Source: Heyndrickxia camelliae
Lineage (GTDB): Bacteria > Bacillota > Bacilli > Bacillales > Bacillaceae_C
Assembly: GCF_002844575.1 (NCBI RefSeq)
Contig: NZ_PIQO01000023.1
Location: 1-60,722 of the forward strand
Length of the DNA: 60,722 nt
Direction of reading: 5' to 3'
Shown here piece after piece: positions 6,779-14,168 of this stretch. Below the pieces are notes generated by a model. It did no database searches, was not told where the DNA came from, and saw only the letters and a list, made by a program, of their open reading frames with translations. How positions within the stretch are numbered: the first letter of the stretch is position 1; the number at the start of each line of letters is the position of its first letter. A program made the position numbers and the translations under genes.

Positions 6779-6823
6779 TTGACTTGTGTACAGGTTTACG
6801 ATATAATATATTTAGAGGTTAAG
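6779..6823 (+). promoter_or_regulatory. Promoter with GTATAC-type operator and 5' tag
   Basis: TTGACT at 6779-6784, 17-bp spacer with GTGTACAGGTTTAC, TATAAT at 6802-6807, then TAGAGGTTAAG at 6813-6823. It drives the zinc-ribbon gene at 6847. Confidence 0.85.
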
Positions 6824-6846
6824 TTACAATTTAGGGGGTAATGGTA

Positions 6847-7308
6847 ATGCCAAAATGTCCATACTGTTATTCTAACATAAAACAAAATAATCAAAACTTT
6901 TATTGCTCCTTTTGTAATATGAATGTTGAGATAAAGAATAGAAAAAGTTCTTATTTTTTAAGGGGATCTGTTGATTGGGTTGACGCAAACAAATCTACAA
7001 AAGATTTAATGGAATACCATACATTTGATTTGTTATTGTTGCTGCGTTTTTGTAGACAAGAAAGAAGAAGTACGTATAATTTAATGTCTTTTGTTGGCCG
7101 TTTTAGGTTCGAAAATAAAGAAAATGCAGAAAGTTATAAGGAAGCTTACCGTCAATATGATTATTGGACTAAAAAAGTGCGAATCGCAGAAAGTTTGATA
7201 AAGTCTAGAATTGGAACTATACCGAAAGCAGTTACAAATCAATTAATAGAGAAATATTATTTGTTATTCCAGGATTTAAACGATGAAAATGAAAGAAAAT
7301 ATGCTTAA
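6847..7308 (+). CDS. Zinc-ribbon protein, 153 aa
   Basis: The start at 6847 is preferred over the ATG at 6841 because AGGGGG ends only 2 bp before the latter. Residues 3-21 form a zinc ribbon (CPYC...CSFC). The rest is helical with many Arg, Tyr and Glu residues and no membrane segment. I do not recognise the family; an N-terminal ribbon with a helical body is common in small plasmid and phage DNA-binding proteins. It shares its promoter type with the methyltransferases. The next gene starts 66 bp downstream without a terminator, so they are probably an operon. Confidence 0.7.
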   Translation: MPKCPYCYSNIKQNNQNFYCSFCNMNVEIKNRKSSYFLRGSVDWVDANKSTKDLMEYHTFDLLLLLRFCRQERRSTYNLMSFVGRFRFENKENAESYKEAYRQYDYWTKKVRIAESLIKSRIGTIPKAVTNQLIEKYYLLFQDLNDENERKYA

Positions 7309-7374
7309 TACTGGGAATATTATGTGTAAATTATTAATGATTTTATCTTAATTCATTAGGAATGAGGGTTTTAT

Positions 7375-8406
7375 ATGGAACAAGAATTGAATAAACAAAC
7401 TCAAAAAAGATATCTCTTAAATCCCAAAACATACAGGCTAAGTTTTCCCTTTTATGTTGCATTTGAAGCTTGTATTGATATTTATGGTAACGAAAAAAGA
7501 GAGCTGTTTAATACTTTCTTAGACAACCAAAATGATTTAGATTCAAGGAAAATTAAAGAACTACCTATATTGACCCAACATAATTTAACTGAAACAATGA
7601 TTGATGGACTAAAGAGTTTAAATCTTCCTTTTCGGGACGCTACTTATCTAAAAAATGAACCAAAAGTAAAAGCGTTACTTAAGTATGTAAATGAAGAATC
7701 CGAAGTAAAACATTTAAGCATGTTAAAGTCGCTAAGAATACTACCTAGTTATCAGGATTTCATTAATGATTATGCTGGTAATAATAATATTGGCGAAGTG
7801 TTAGAACTTGCGATTGCTTTGTTTATAAATGAGACATCTGACTATGAATATGCATTAATTGAAACTGTCTTTAAGAGGTTGGTAACTAAAGAGAAGGAAG
7901 AACAAATGAATAAAAGTGATTTAAAATTTAAAACCTATCGATTCGACATTACATTTCAGGTTTTACTTGAGGTCCTTTTAGAATTACATGGTGATCAGAG
8001 AAAACGTATCGATTTGTTAAAAGCTTTGGACGGGAAGGTCACCTTAGAGTCATTAAATAAATATCCAGAATATAGTACAAGTGAATTTGTAGAATTAATC
8101 CTGGACCAATTAAAGGACGAAGGAACTTCAGCTAATGAATTTTCTTTTGTGATGAATGATTCGAGAGTAAATTTACTTAAACATTTTGTACAAAAAAAAT
8201 TAAAAACTAAAAGTTCAAGAGGGCGAAAAAATTTAAAATTGTCACCGGAATACGATGAATATATAAAAGCTTTTTCTAATAATGTCGGTGATGCTATTGA
8301 ATATGCATTAGCTTTCTATATAGGGAAATTAGAGAATGAGGATTTTGATATAATTCAATCATTATTTGAACAAGTTGCTTTATCTAAGTTTGAACGTAAA
8401 AATTAA
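7375..8406 (+). CDS. Hypothetical protein with internally duplicated domain, 343 aa
   Basis: Unrecognised. Two halves (about 15-165 and 185-343) look homologous: KTYRLSFPFYVAFEACIDIYGN aligns with KTYRFDITFQVLLEVLLELHGD. NIGEVLELAIALFINETSDYEYALIETVFKRL aligns in pattern with the segment beginning NVGDAIEYALAFYIGKLEN near the C-terminus. The protein is helical and charged and lacks signals or cysteine clusters. The start has TGAGGG at 6-7 bp. Transcription probably comes from the promoter at 6779. A duplicated, acidic helical protein next to methyltransferases could be a DNA mimic or an oligomeric DNA-binding protein; neither is shown. Confidence 0.7.
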   Translation: MEQELNKQTQKRYLLNPKTYRLSFPFYVAFEACIDIYGNEKRELFNTFLDNQNDLDSRKIKELPILTQHNLTETMIDGLKSLNLPFRDATYLKNEPKVKALLKYVNEESEVKHLSMLKSLRILPSYQDFINDYAGNNNIGEVLELAIALFINETSDYEYALIETVFKRLVTKEKEEQMNKSDLKFKTYRFDITFQVLLEVLLELHGDQRKRIDLLKALDGKVTLESLNKYPEYSTSEFVELILDQLKDEGTSANEFSFVMNDSRVNLLKHFVQKKLKTKSSRGRKNLKLSPEYDEYIKAFSNNVGDAIEYALAFYIGKLENEDFDIIQSLFEQVALSKFERKN

Positions 8407-8442
8407 GCTTTTTCTTTCGACTTACACTACAGTTAAATAAAA

Positions 8443-8472
8443 TAAAAAAGCCGGTTTTCACCGACTTTTATT
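8443..8472 (+). terminator. Terminator after the duplicated-domain gene
   Basis: AAAAGCCGG/CCGACTTTT hairpin with one mismatch and a TTTTCA loop, followed by TTATT. Confidence 0.7.
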
Positions 8473-8510
8473 AGAGGTTAAGAAAACCTTTTAGGAGTTT
8501 TCTTGAATTG
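8472..8510 (+). promoter_or_regulatory. Orphan TAGAGGTTAAGA tag with ribosome binding site
   Basis: The fifth copy of the tag (8472-8483) is followed by TTAGGAG and then TTG-AAT-TGA, so no gene follows. No promoter is seen upstream. It looks like the leftover 5' end of a deleted member of the same gene set. Confidence 0.5.
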
Positions 8511-8576
8511 ATTATATAAAAAAGTTTTTAATGTGTAAAGATTAATCTCTAGCATAAACGACATTAGAAAATAGTT

Positions 8577-8604
8577 AAAAGACAGGGGAATCCCCCTGTC
8601 TTTT
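8577..8604. terminator. Strong bidirectional terminator
   Basis: Perfect 12-bp stem (8577-8588 with 8593-8604) with A and T runs on opposite sides. It insulates the left region from the minus-strand gene at 8663. Confidence 0.9.
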
Positions 8605-8662
8605 CTCTCTATATATAGTGGGGTTAAAACCTTTAAAGTAAAAAGACTTACCAATAGGATGT

Positions 8663-9202
8663 TTACATATTCAATAGTGGTTTGATTATAGTAATCACCC
8701 TACTTAATAATGACTTTTGAGCTTCTGTACTCTGATTAACTAATGTGGTCTGGTCTTTAATATTTGCTTTTTGTAATTCCAACTCTTGAATTTTAAGTTT
8801 AGATTTCATTTCAAGATCCTTTTTTTGAAGTTCAAATTGTTGGTCCGATATTTTAATTTGATCCCCAATGTGAATTCTATCTAAATCTGTTTTTGCTTTA
8901 CTCTTTGCATCTTCTAAACGTTTCTTTTCGGCTACTTGAACTTTATTGATACGGTTTAATTCAATATTATAATTATTTTTTTCATCCGTTTCACGTTTAT
9001 TTAAATTAGTTAATGTATTGTTGAGACTCGTTTTACTAGCTGAAGTAGTTTTATCCAAATGACTTGTATATTCTGCATTAAAGTCTTTAACTTGCTTATA
9101 AACTTGACCTGGTTTAATACTAGTTGCAGCCAATGCACTAGGTACCAAAATAAATGATGATACACCTAAAATCACAAAGGATTTTAAAATTTTTCTTTTC
9201 AT
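8663..9202 (-). CDS. Secreted coiled-coil protein, 179 aa
   Basis: Residues 1-25 are a typical signal peptide (positive start, hydrophobic core, cleavage after VPSALA). Residues about 40-165 are Lys/Glu/Gln/Asn rich with heptad-like spacing, predicting a long coiled coil. No cell-wall anchor or membrane segment follows, so the protein is exported and probably released or wall-associated. The start has GGAGGGG at good spacing. The family is not recognised. It is monocistronic, closed by the terminator at 8577-8604, and lies near other exported plasmid proteins (10546, 11398-15954), hinting at a surface or cell-contact role. Confidence 0.75.
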   Translation of the reverse strand: MKRKILKSFVILGVSSFILVPSALAATSIKPGQVYKQVKDFNAEYTSHLDKTTSASKTSLNNTLTNLNKRETDEKNNYNIELNRINKVQVAEKKRLEDAKSKAKTDLDRIHIGDQIKISDQQFELQKKDLEMKSKLKIQELELQKANIKDQTTLVNQSTEAQKSLLSRVITIIKPLLNM

Positions 9203-9341
9203 AAGAGCCCCTCCAAAAAATTAAATTTAATTCTACATATTGTATCTTTTAATTCAACCCCCACGACTGTATTATAATTTACACATATTCCTTTTGTCTA
9301 CAAAGAATGGGTTTTATTCAAGCTTATATATGATGGACTGA

Positions 9342-9370
9342 ATATCCTTACGGTGTATTTATGTTATAAT
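9342..9370 (+). promoter_or_regulatory. Promoter of the 243-aa gene
   Basis: TATAAT at 9365-9370, within TGTATTTATGTTATAATT. The same string, with TGTATATATG, occurs at 10350 in front of the secreted-protein gene. The -35 is weak. The leader to the start at 9550 is about 175 nt and holds no supported gene. Confidence 0.55.
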
Positions 9371-9549
9371 TGAATCATAGTATAATTTATATGGAGTTAT
9401 TATTGGGATTAAAAAAGATATAATCGATTTACAGAATACAAAAGATGAATAGTAAAGCAAAGGTATGTTTACAAAATTAAATTTACAACAATATTACGTA
9501 AACTAAGATTGCGATTAAGATAAAGAATAAAAGGAAAAGGTGTTAACAA

Positions 9550-10281
9550 ATGGAGCTTTGTTCTTATAATATCCCTTCAATGTTAATTAAAGATTTTAAG
9601 AAAGTTATTCCTCCATATAAAGGAAAAAAAATATTCAGATCCTACTTATTAAATGAATATTCTTTACCATCTTCATTAGACGATTTTCAAAAAGAAATTG
9701 TTGATCCTGAAGTTCATCCATTCCGAATGTCAAAAGAAGAAATAAATAAAATCGACTTACTTTTACGTAATGCTGAAAAAATAGGATATAGCATTAGTAA
9801 ATCGGCATTAATGCGTGATATTTTGACTTGTCTAGTTGACCAATACCGTAATAAGCCTATTGAAGTTAGCGAACAAAAAAAACAAAGATTTTATATTCCT
9901 AAAGGAAGTAAAAAAAGAATTAGTAACTTAATTAGTAATAGAAACCTTACATTTGAACTATCTAATTTTATTGTAGATCAGTATATTCCTTCTGGTAGCT
10001 TTTCATCGATGCGAAACCAGGAGCAAGAAGATTTTACTTTCAAGACTGACATGTATGTATTTGAAGTACTAGATGAAATTGCAAAGAGTTATGGATTTAA
10101 AAAAGGTGGACGGGCAAAGGTTTTTAGAGATGCTATTCAAGAATTCGAAAAAAATCTTGTTCAAAACTCCCCCAAAAAAAATATTTTGAAACAGGAATTA
10201 CAAAATATTTTAGAACAGTATAAGGAAATAGAAGAACCCGAAGTCATAAAAGAATCATTAAAAAAGTATCTAACAAAATAA
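9550..10281 (+). CDS. Putative ribbon-helix-helix-type DNA-binding protein, 243 aa
   Basis: Unrecognised by name. Three segments have the strand-helix-helix look of ribbon-helix-helix or CopG-type modules: about 57-100 (PFRMSKEEINKIDLLLRNAEK...), 111-145 (QRFYIPKGSKKRISNLISNR) and 160-195 (DFTFKTDMYVFEVLDEIAKS). The C-terminus is helical and acidic. It has no signal peptide. AAAGGTG precedes the ATG. Its promoter element resembles that of the following secreted-protein gene, which has a perfect inverted repeat around its -10, so this protein could be the regulator of that promoter. A related layout is seen in the 206-aa protein at 17208. Confidence 0.55.
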   Translation: MELCSYNIPSMLIKDFKKVIPPYKGKKIFRSYLLNEYSLPSSLDDFQKEIVDPEVHPFRMSKEEINKIDLLLRNAEKIGYSISKSALMRDILTCLVDQYRNKPIEVSEQKKQRFYIPKGSKKRISNLISNRNLTFELSNFIVDQYIPSGSFSSMRNQEQEDFTFKTDMYVFEVLDEIAKSYGFKKGGRAKVFRDAIQEFEKNLVQNSPKKNILKQELQNILEQYKEIEEPEVIKESLKKYLTK

Positions 10282-10326
10282 TAGTAAAGAAATAATTTCC
10301 TGCATAAAAAACAGGAAATTATTTCT

Positions 10327-10374
10327 TTACCTTTATGATGTATATATGTTATAATTACATCATAAAGGTAAGGA
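10327..10374 (+). promoter_or_regulatory. Promoter embraced by a perfect inverted repeat
   Basis: TATAAT at 10350-10355 lies between perfect 14-bp arms ACCTTTATGATGTA (10329-10342) and its complement (10356-10369), followed by AAGGAGG. This is the form expected for a tightly repressed promoter. Confidence 0.7.
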
Positions 10375-10404
10375 GGTAAAAGTTAAAGGAGATGAATCTA
10401 TGAA

Positions 10405-10527
10405 TTGATAAAAATTATTGCAAATAGGTATTTTGAAGGGTATCTTTATTATAGGAAATGTAAAAAATATGAAACTTACGTACCTAAGAACTTACAATAT
10501 TTAGTCTCAATATTAAACTATTATTGA
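10405..10527 (+). CDS. Possible 40-aa Tyr/Lys-rich small protein
   Basis: A TTG-started frame of 40 codons, basic and rich in Tyr (8 of 40). It lies between the inverted-repeat promoter and the secreted-protein gene. AAAGGAG is 13 bp upstream of the TTG, slightly far. A better-spaced ATG (10400) reads only ATG-AAT-TGA and is out of frame, so a one-base change may have uncoupled the normal start. It is either a small gene in a two-gene operon or a frameshifted remnant. Confidence 0.4.
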   Translation: MIKIIANRYFEGYLYYRKCKKYETYVPKNLQYLVSILNYY

Positions 10528-10545
10528 AAAAGGGTGGAAAAATAT

Positions 10546-11325
10546 ATGAAAAAAATCAAGTTAATTACTAGTGCAGTACTATCTTTAGGGGTACTTTCAT
10601 CGTCAATTTTTTACTTTAACGGAAATAGTGCAGAAGCAGAGGCAAGTACAAATTCTAAATCTGCAAAGACACAAACTGTAACAACTAATAAACAAAAACA
10701 AACATCTGTTAAGACTATTACAACTGCTAGTACTTCACCAAAAAAAGAAGTTTCACAACTAAAAACGGAAAAGAAACCAACATCTACACCTAAAACTACT
10801 TTATCCTTAAAAGTTGAAAACAAAGGAACAAACCAACCTGTACAGAATAAACAAACTGTGCAAAGTGCAAAATCGGTAACTACTGTTAAAGCTGTACATA
10901 AAACAGCAACCGTTTCTACTAAACCGGTTGCTGCTACTGTGAAAACTGCAAATAGAGATAACACTAAGGTACAAACAACATCCAATACAGCAAAACCTAA
11001 AATTATAACTCAATCACCATCTACACCAAAAGTAGTTTCTAAGCCGTCTAGTAATACATTTACTAAATTAACAATAGAAAGTAAATTTTATGTTATGTCG
11101 CAACAAGATAGCGATACGAAAACAGGTTACGTTGCATTAGTAGGTGAGGTTGGTAAAAATAAGAACCAATTTCCTAGATACTACGAATATAATAAAGATG
11201 GCTACCAAGGAACTCTAAGCATTACCCAAGTCTATTTAACACCTGATACTCAAAATGAGACTGACCCTGCAAAGCAAAAATTCTATTCTTACTACCAAGG
11301 AACCATTAAAAAAGTTGTTAAATAG
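10546..11325 (+). CDS. Secreted Thr/Lys-rich protein with C-terminal domain, 259 aa
   Basis: The start at 10546 has AGGGTGG at 8 bp; an upstream GTG at 10534 overlaps it. Residues 1-35 form a signal peptide ending near NSAEAEA. Residues about 36-175 are low complexity (Thr, Lys, Ser, Val, Pro), typical of a wall-spanning stalk. Residues about 178-259 form a compact domain with DGYQGTLSITQVYL and YYQGTIKK, resembling the GGYTGTL/YEGTVTK units in the large WxL protein encoded downstream on the other strand. No LPXTG is present. It is probably an exported wall-associated protein with a shared beta module. Confidence 0.75.
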   Translation: MKKIKLITSAVLSLGVLSSSIFYFNGNSAEAEASTNSKSAKTQTVTTNKQKQTSVKTITTASTSPKKEVSQLKTEKKPTSTPKTTLSLKVENKGTNQPVQNKQTVQSAKSVTTVKAVHKTATVSTKPVAATVKTANRDNTKVQTTSNTAKPKIITQSPSTPKVVSKPSSNTFTKLTIESKFYVMSQQDSDTKTGYVALVGEVGKNKNQFPRYYEYNKDGYQGTLSITQVYLTPDTQNETDPAKQKFYSYYQGTIKKVVK

Positions 11326-11350
11326 TTAAATAATAGTTCATCAAAACTTT

Positions 11351-11389
11351 AAAAAAAGAAACAAGCATGAAACTTGTTTCTTTTTTTAT
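11351..11389. terminator. Bidirectional terminator
   Basis: Perfect 15-bp stem (11351-11365 with 11373-11387) between convergent genes. Confidence 0.92.
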
Positions 11390-11397
11390 TCCATTAT

Positions 11398-14142
11398 TTA
11401 ATTGCCCGATTCTACAGTCCACGTTATCTTTGTTGAATATTCTAATGCCGATTTATCAATATTACTGAATCCATACTTAGGATCAATATTTATTTCTAAT
11501 ACATTAGAAGGGAAACTAATTTCGTAAATACCATATCCAGTATCTGTAGAATCTGCACTTATTATTATTGCTCCATTAGTATTATCAATAAACTGATTAG
11601 AACTTGTAATTGTAGGTGAACCTTTCATCAATCCTTTTGTTTGGTTAATACTTATGACTGGCTTTATATCTATAGAATTTGAAGGGAAAGTTCTTAATCC
11701 ATCTGCACTTTTAAAGTTTGTTGCTTTTACTCTAATCTTCCAACCATCCCTTGTTTTCCTAGTATCTTTAACGATTAATTTTTGGCCAAATGAACCGTAT
11801 ATTTTTTGAGTTTTACCATTTAGAACTACATTAGAAATATTTATATTGGATGGTACTGATTCTAAAGATAAACTACCAACTAAAGTAGTGATTGTTTTTG
11901 TTGCCGAAACTCCTTCCCCATGTGTAAATATAGGGGTAATGGAATAATTATAGTTAGTTTCTGAAGCAAGAGCATTTTCTATATAACTTGTATTTGTCCC
12001 CTTATATACTTGGGAACCATCTCTCTGTAATAAATATGAAGTAGACCCACTAACACTTGACCAATTTAATGTGGCACCAAGATCATCCACATTTGATGCT
12101 GACATTGTTATTGTCGGACTAAAACCTTTCCCAATAGCATCATTTTGATAGTTTGATATATCATAGGACTTTCCAGTTGTATTACTATCGAATATCCAGG
12201 CTCCCACAAGTCCACTTGTACTATAGCTTTGATTAGAAGCGTTGCTAATTTCTGTGCTTGAGAGAACTCTATTCCATATTCTAACGTTTTCAATTTGACC
12301 TTTAAAAAAGTATGAAGGTGAAGTTGCTCCAGGTTCTGCCCCCACATTCCAATCCATATTAGGATACGCAATAGTTCCTGTAACACTTTTACTTGAAACA
12401 AAATCTCCGTTCAAATACATATTGATGGTTGACCCATTATATGTCATCATTATATAATTCCATTTGTTTAAGCCAATAAGATTTATAGGTATATCTACTG
12501 TTTGATACGCCCCATTTATATAGACATAAGTTCTAGCAAAGTTTGGCTGAAGTGTTATTGCGATACCTCCACCTTCCGTATCAGAGAGAAGATTTTGCCT
12601 ACTGTCAATACTTGTGCTAGTTGGCTTGAACATTATGCCTATCGATATATTTTTACTAATTTTATACTGAGAGCTGTTACTTATATTGAAATATTGATCA
12701 ACCCCATTTAAATTTATACCTGCATTTGTCGTTAAGGAAGGGTTGGTACCAGAATATTGATTATAATTTATGGTAACTTTATATTGATATCTTGTTTCAT
12801 AAGTTCTAGTATCAACTGCGGGCTTTGTCACTGTACCACTATAAGTTTTAGTCCAAACTCTCGTATCAACTGCAGGCTTGGTTACTGTACCACTATAAGT
12901 TTTAGTCCAAACCCTAGTATCCGATGCAGGCTTGGTTACTGTACCCTCATAGTACATTACATCCACGTTACACGTACCACAAAAAAAATATTTAGTAAGT
13001 GTGCCTGAATATCCACCACTATTATAATTTACTGTCGAAGGAAATGCATTTGGACCTGAACCTTTAGGTTTTTCAAGAGGATAGTCTGTAATAGTCTTAC
13101 TATCAGCTGGTGTATAAGTACCTGATGTAACTGTTGCTGTTCCACCAGTTAAGGTACCTGTATAACCTCCACTATTATAAGAAATTGATGAAGGTAACGA
13201 ACTTGAACTACCCCCAGGGCTTGTACTTCTTGTATCAGTCACCGTTTTACTATCAGCTGGTGTATAAGTACCTGATGTAACTGTTGCCGTTCCACCAGTT
13301 AAGGTACCTGTATAACCTCCACTATTATAAGAAATTGATGAAGGTAACGAACTTGAACTACCCCCAGGGCTTGTACTTCTTGTATCAGTTACCGTTTTAC
13401 TATCAGCTGGTGTATAAGTACCTGATGTAACTGTTGCCGTTCCACCAGTTAAGGTACCTGTATAACCTCCACTATTATAAGAAATTGATGAAGGTAACGA
13501 ACTTGAACTACCCCCAGGGCTTGTACTTCTTGTATCAGTTACCGTTTTACTATCAGCTGGTGTATAAGTACCTGATGTAACTGTTGCCGTTCCACCAGTT
13601 AAGGTACCTGTATAACCTCCACTATTATAAGAAATTGATGAAGGTAACGAACTTGAACTACCCCCAGGGCTTGTACTTCTTGTATCAGTTACCGTTTTAC
13701 TATCAGCTGGTGTATAAGTACCTGATGTAACTGTTGCCGTTCCACCAGTTAAGGTACCTGTATAACCTCCACTATTATAAGAAATTGATGAAGGTAACGA
13801 ACTTGAACTACCCCCAGGGCTTGTACTTCTTGTATCAGTTACCGTTTTACTATCAGCTGGTGTATAAGTACCTCCTGTCTGCACTTGATACCCTGTGCCT
13901 TTGGAAAGGTTTAAAGTAATATCATTTCCATCGACGCTGTATGTTACGTTTCCATTGTCAACCGTAACACTATTAACTTGACTTAAATTAGAAATTGTAA
14001 CTCTTTGTGTTTGATTTTGATTTGTACTTTCTGCGAACGTATATGGTGTTGATAGTGTTTTAGCAAACGTGGGGTGTCCATACAAATAAAATAGGTTGCC
14101 TAATAATACTAAACAAACTATAGTTTTTATAACCTTTTTCAT
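11398..14142 (-). CDS. Large multidomain WxL surface protein, 914 aa
   Basis: Signal peptide 1-27 (cleavage after HPTFA). Five nearly identical 50-residue repeats (about 91-340) start GTYTPADSKTVTDTR and contain SYNSGGYTGTLTGG. A divergent sixth unit carries a lone CGTC pair and is followed by three short GTVTKPAxDTRVWTKTY units (to about 455). Then come a LamG/concanavalin-like lectin domain (about 465-665, FKGQIENVRIWNRVLSSTEI), an FN3-like domain (about 685-760) and a C-terminal WxL domain (about 765-914) with the W motif DGWKIRV and terminal TWTVESGN. WxL domains attach non-covalently to Gram-positive peptidoglycan. It is the last gene of the WxL operon, 27 bp after the DUF916 gene. Likely a wall-displayed glycan-binding adhesin. 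Confidence 0.88.
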   Translation of the reverse strand: MKKVIKTIVCLVLLGNLFYLYGHPTFAKTLSTPYTFAESTNQNQTQRVTISNLSQVNSVTVDNGNVTYSVDGNDITLNLSKGTGYQVQTGGTYTPADSKTVTDTRSTSPGGSSSSLPSSISYNSGGYTGTLTGGTATVTSGTYTPADSKTVTDTRSTSPGGSSSSLPSSISYNSGGYTGTLTGGTATVTSGTYTPADSKTVTDTRSTSPGGSSSSLPSSISYNSGGYTGTLTGGTATVTSGTYTPADSKTVTDTRSTSPGGSSSSLPSSISYNSGGYTGTLTGGTATVTSGTYTPADSKTVTDTRSTSPGGSSSSLPSSISYNSGGYTGTLTGGTATVTSGTYTPADSKTITDYPLEKPKGSGPNAFPSTVNYNSGGYSGTLTKYFFCGTCNVDVMYYEGTVTKPASDTRVWTKTYSGTVTKPAVDTRVWTKTYSGTVTKPAVDTRTYETRYQYKVTINYNQYSGTNPSLTTNAGINLNGVDQYFNISNSSQYKISKNISIGIMFKPTSTSIDSRQNLLSDTEGGGIAITLQPNFARTYVYINGAYQTVDIPINLIGLNKWNYIMMTYNGSTINMYLNGDFVSSKSVTGTIAYPNMDWNVGAEPGATSPSYFFKGQIENVRIWNRVLSSTEISNASNQSYSTSGLVGAWIFDSNTTGKSYDISNYQNDAIGKGFSPTITMSASNVDDLGATLNWSSVSGSTSYLLQRDGSQVYKGTNTSYIENALASETNYNYSITPIFTHGEGVSATKTITTLVGSLSLESVPSNINISNVVLNGKTQKIYGSFGQKLIVKDTRKTRDGWKIRVKATNFKSADGLRTFPSNSIDIKPVISINQTKGLMKGSPTITSSNQFIDNTNGAIIISADSTDTGYGIYEISFPSNVLEINIDPKYGFSNIDKSALEYSTKITWTVESGN
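13123..13872 (-). repeat. Five tandem 150-bp repeats inside the WxL adhesin gene
   Basis: Exact period of 150 bp. Copies differ at only a few bases (for example CAGTCACC against CAGTTACC, and GTTGCTGT against GTTGCCGT), so the array expanded recently and copy number may vary between isolates. Confidence 0.95.
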
Positions 14143-14168
14143 TTTTTATTGATACACCATCCTTTAAT

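Noticed and set aside
10611-10985. Minus-strand 124-codon frame over the secreted Thr/Lys-rich protein
   Set aside because: It is antisense to a gene with signal peptide and good binding site, and is Val/Cys/Phe-rich only because of the complement of low-complexity codons.
13123-13872. Possible CRISPR-like array (regular repeats)
   Set aside because: The period is 150 bp with no unique spacers, and the repeats are in frame within one protein gene. No cas genes are in the window.
12757-13919. Plus-strand frames across the WxL adhesin gene
   Set aside because: They are antisense to strongly supported, repeat-rich coding sequence and have no ribosome binding sites.
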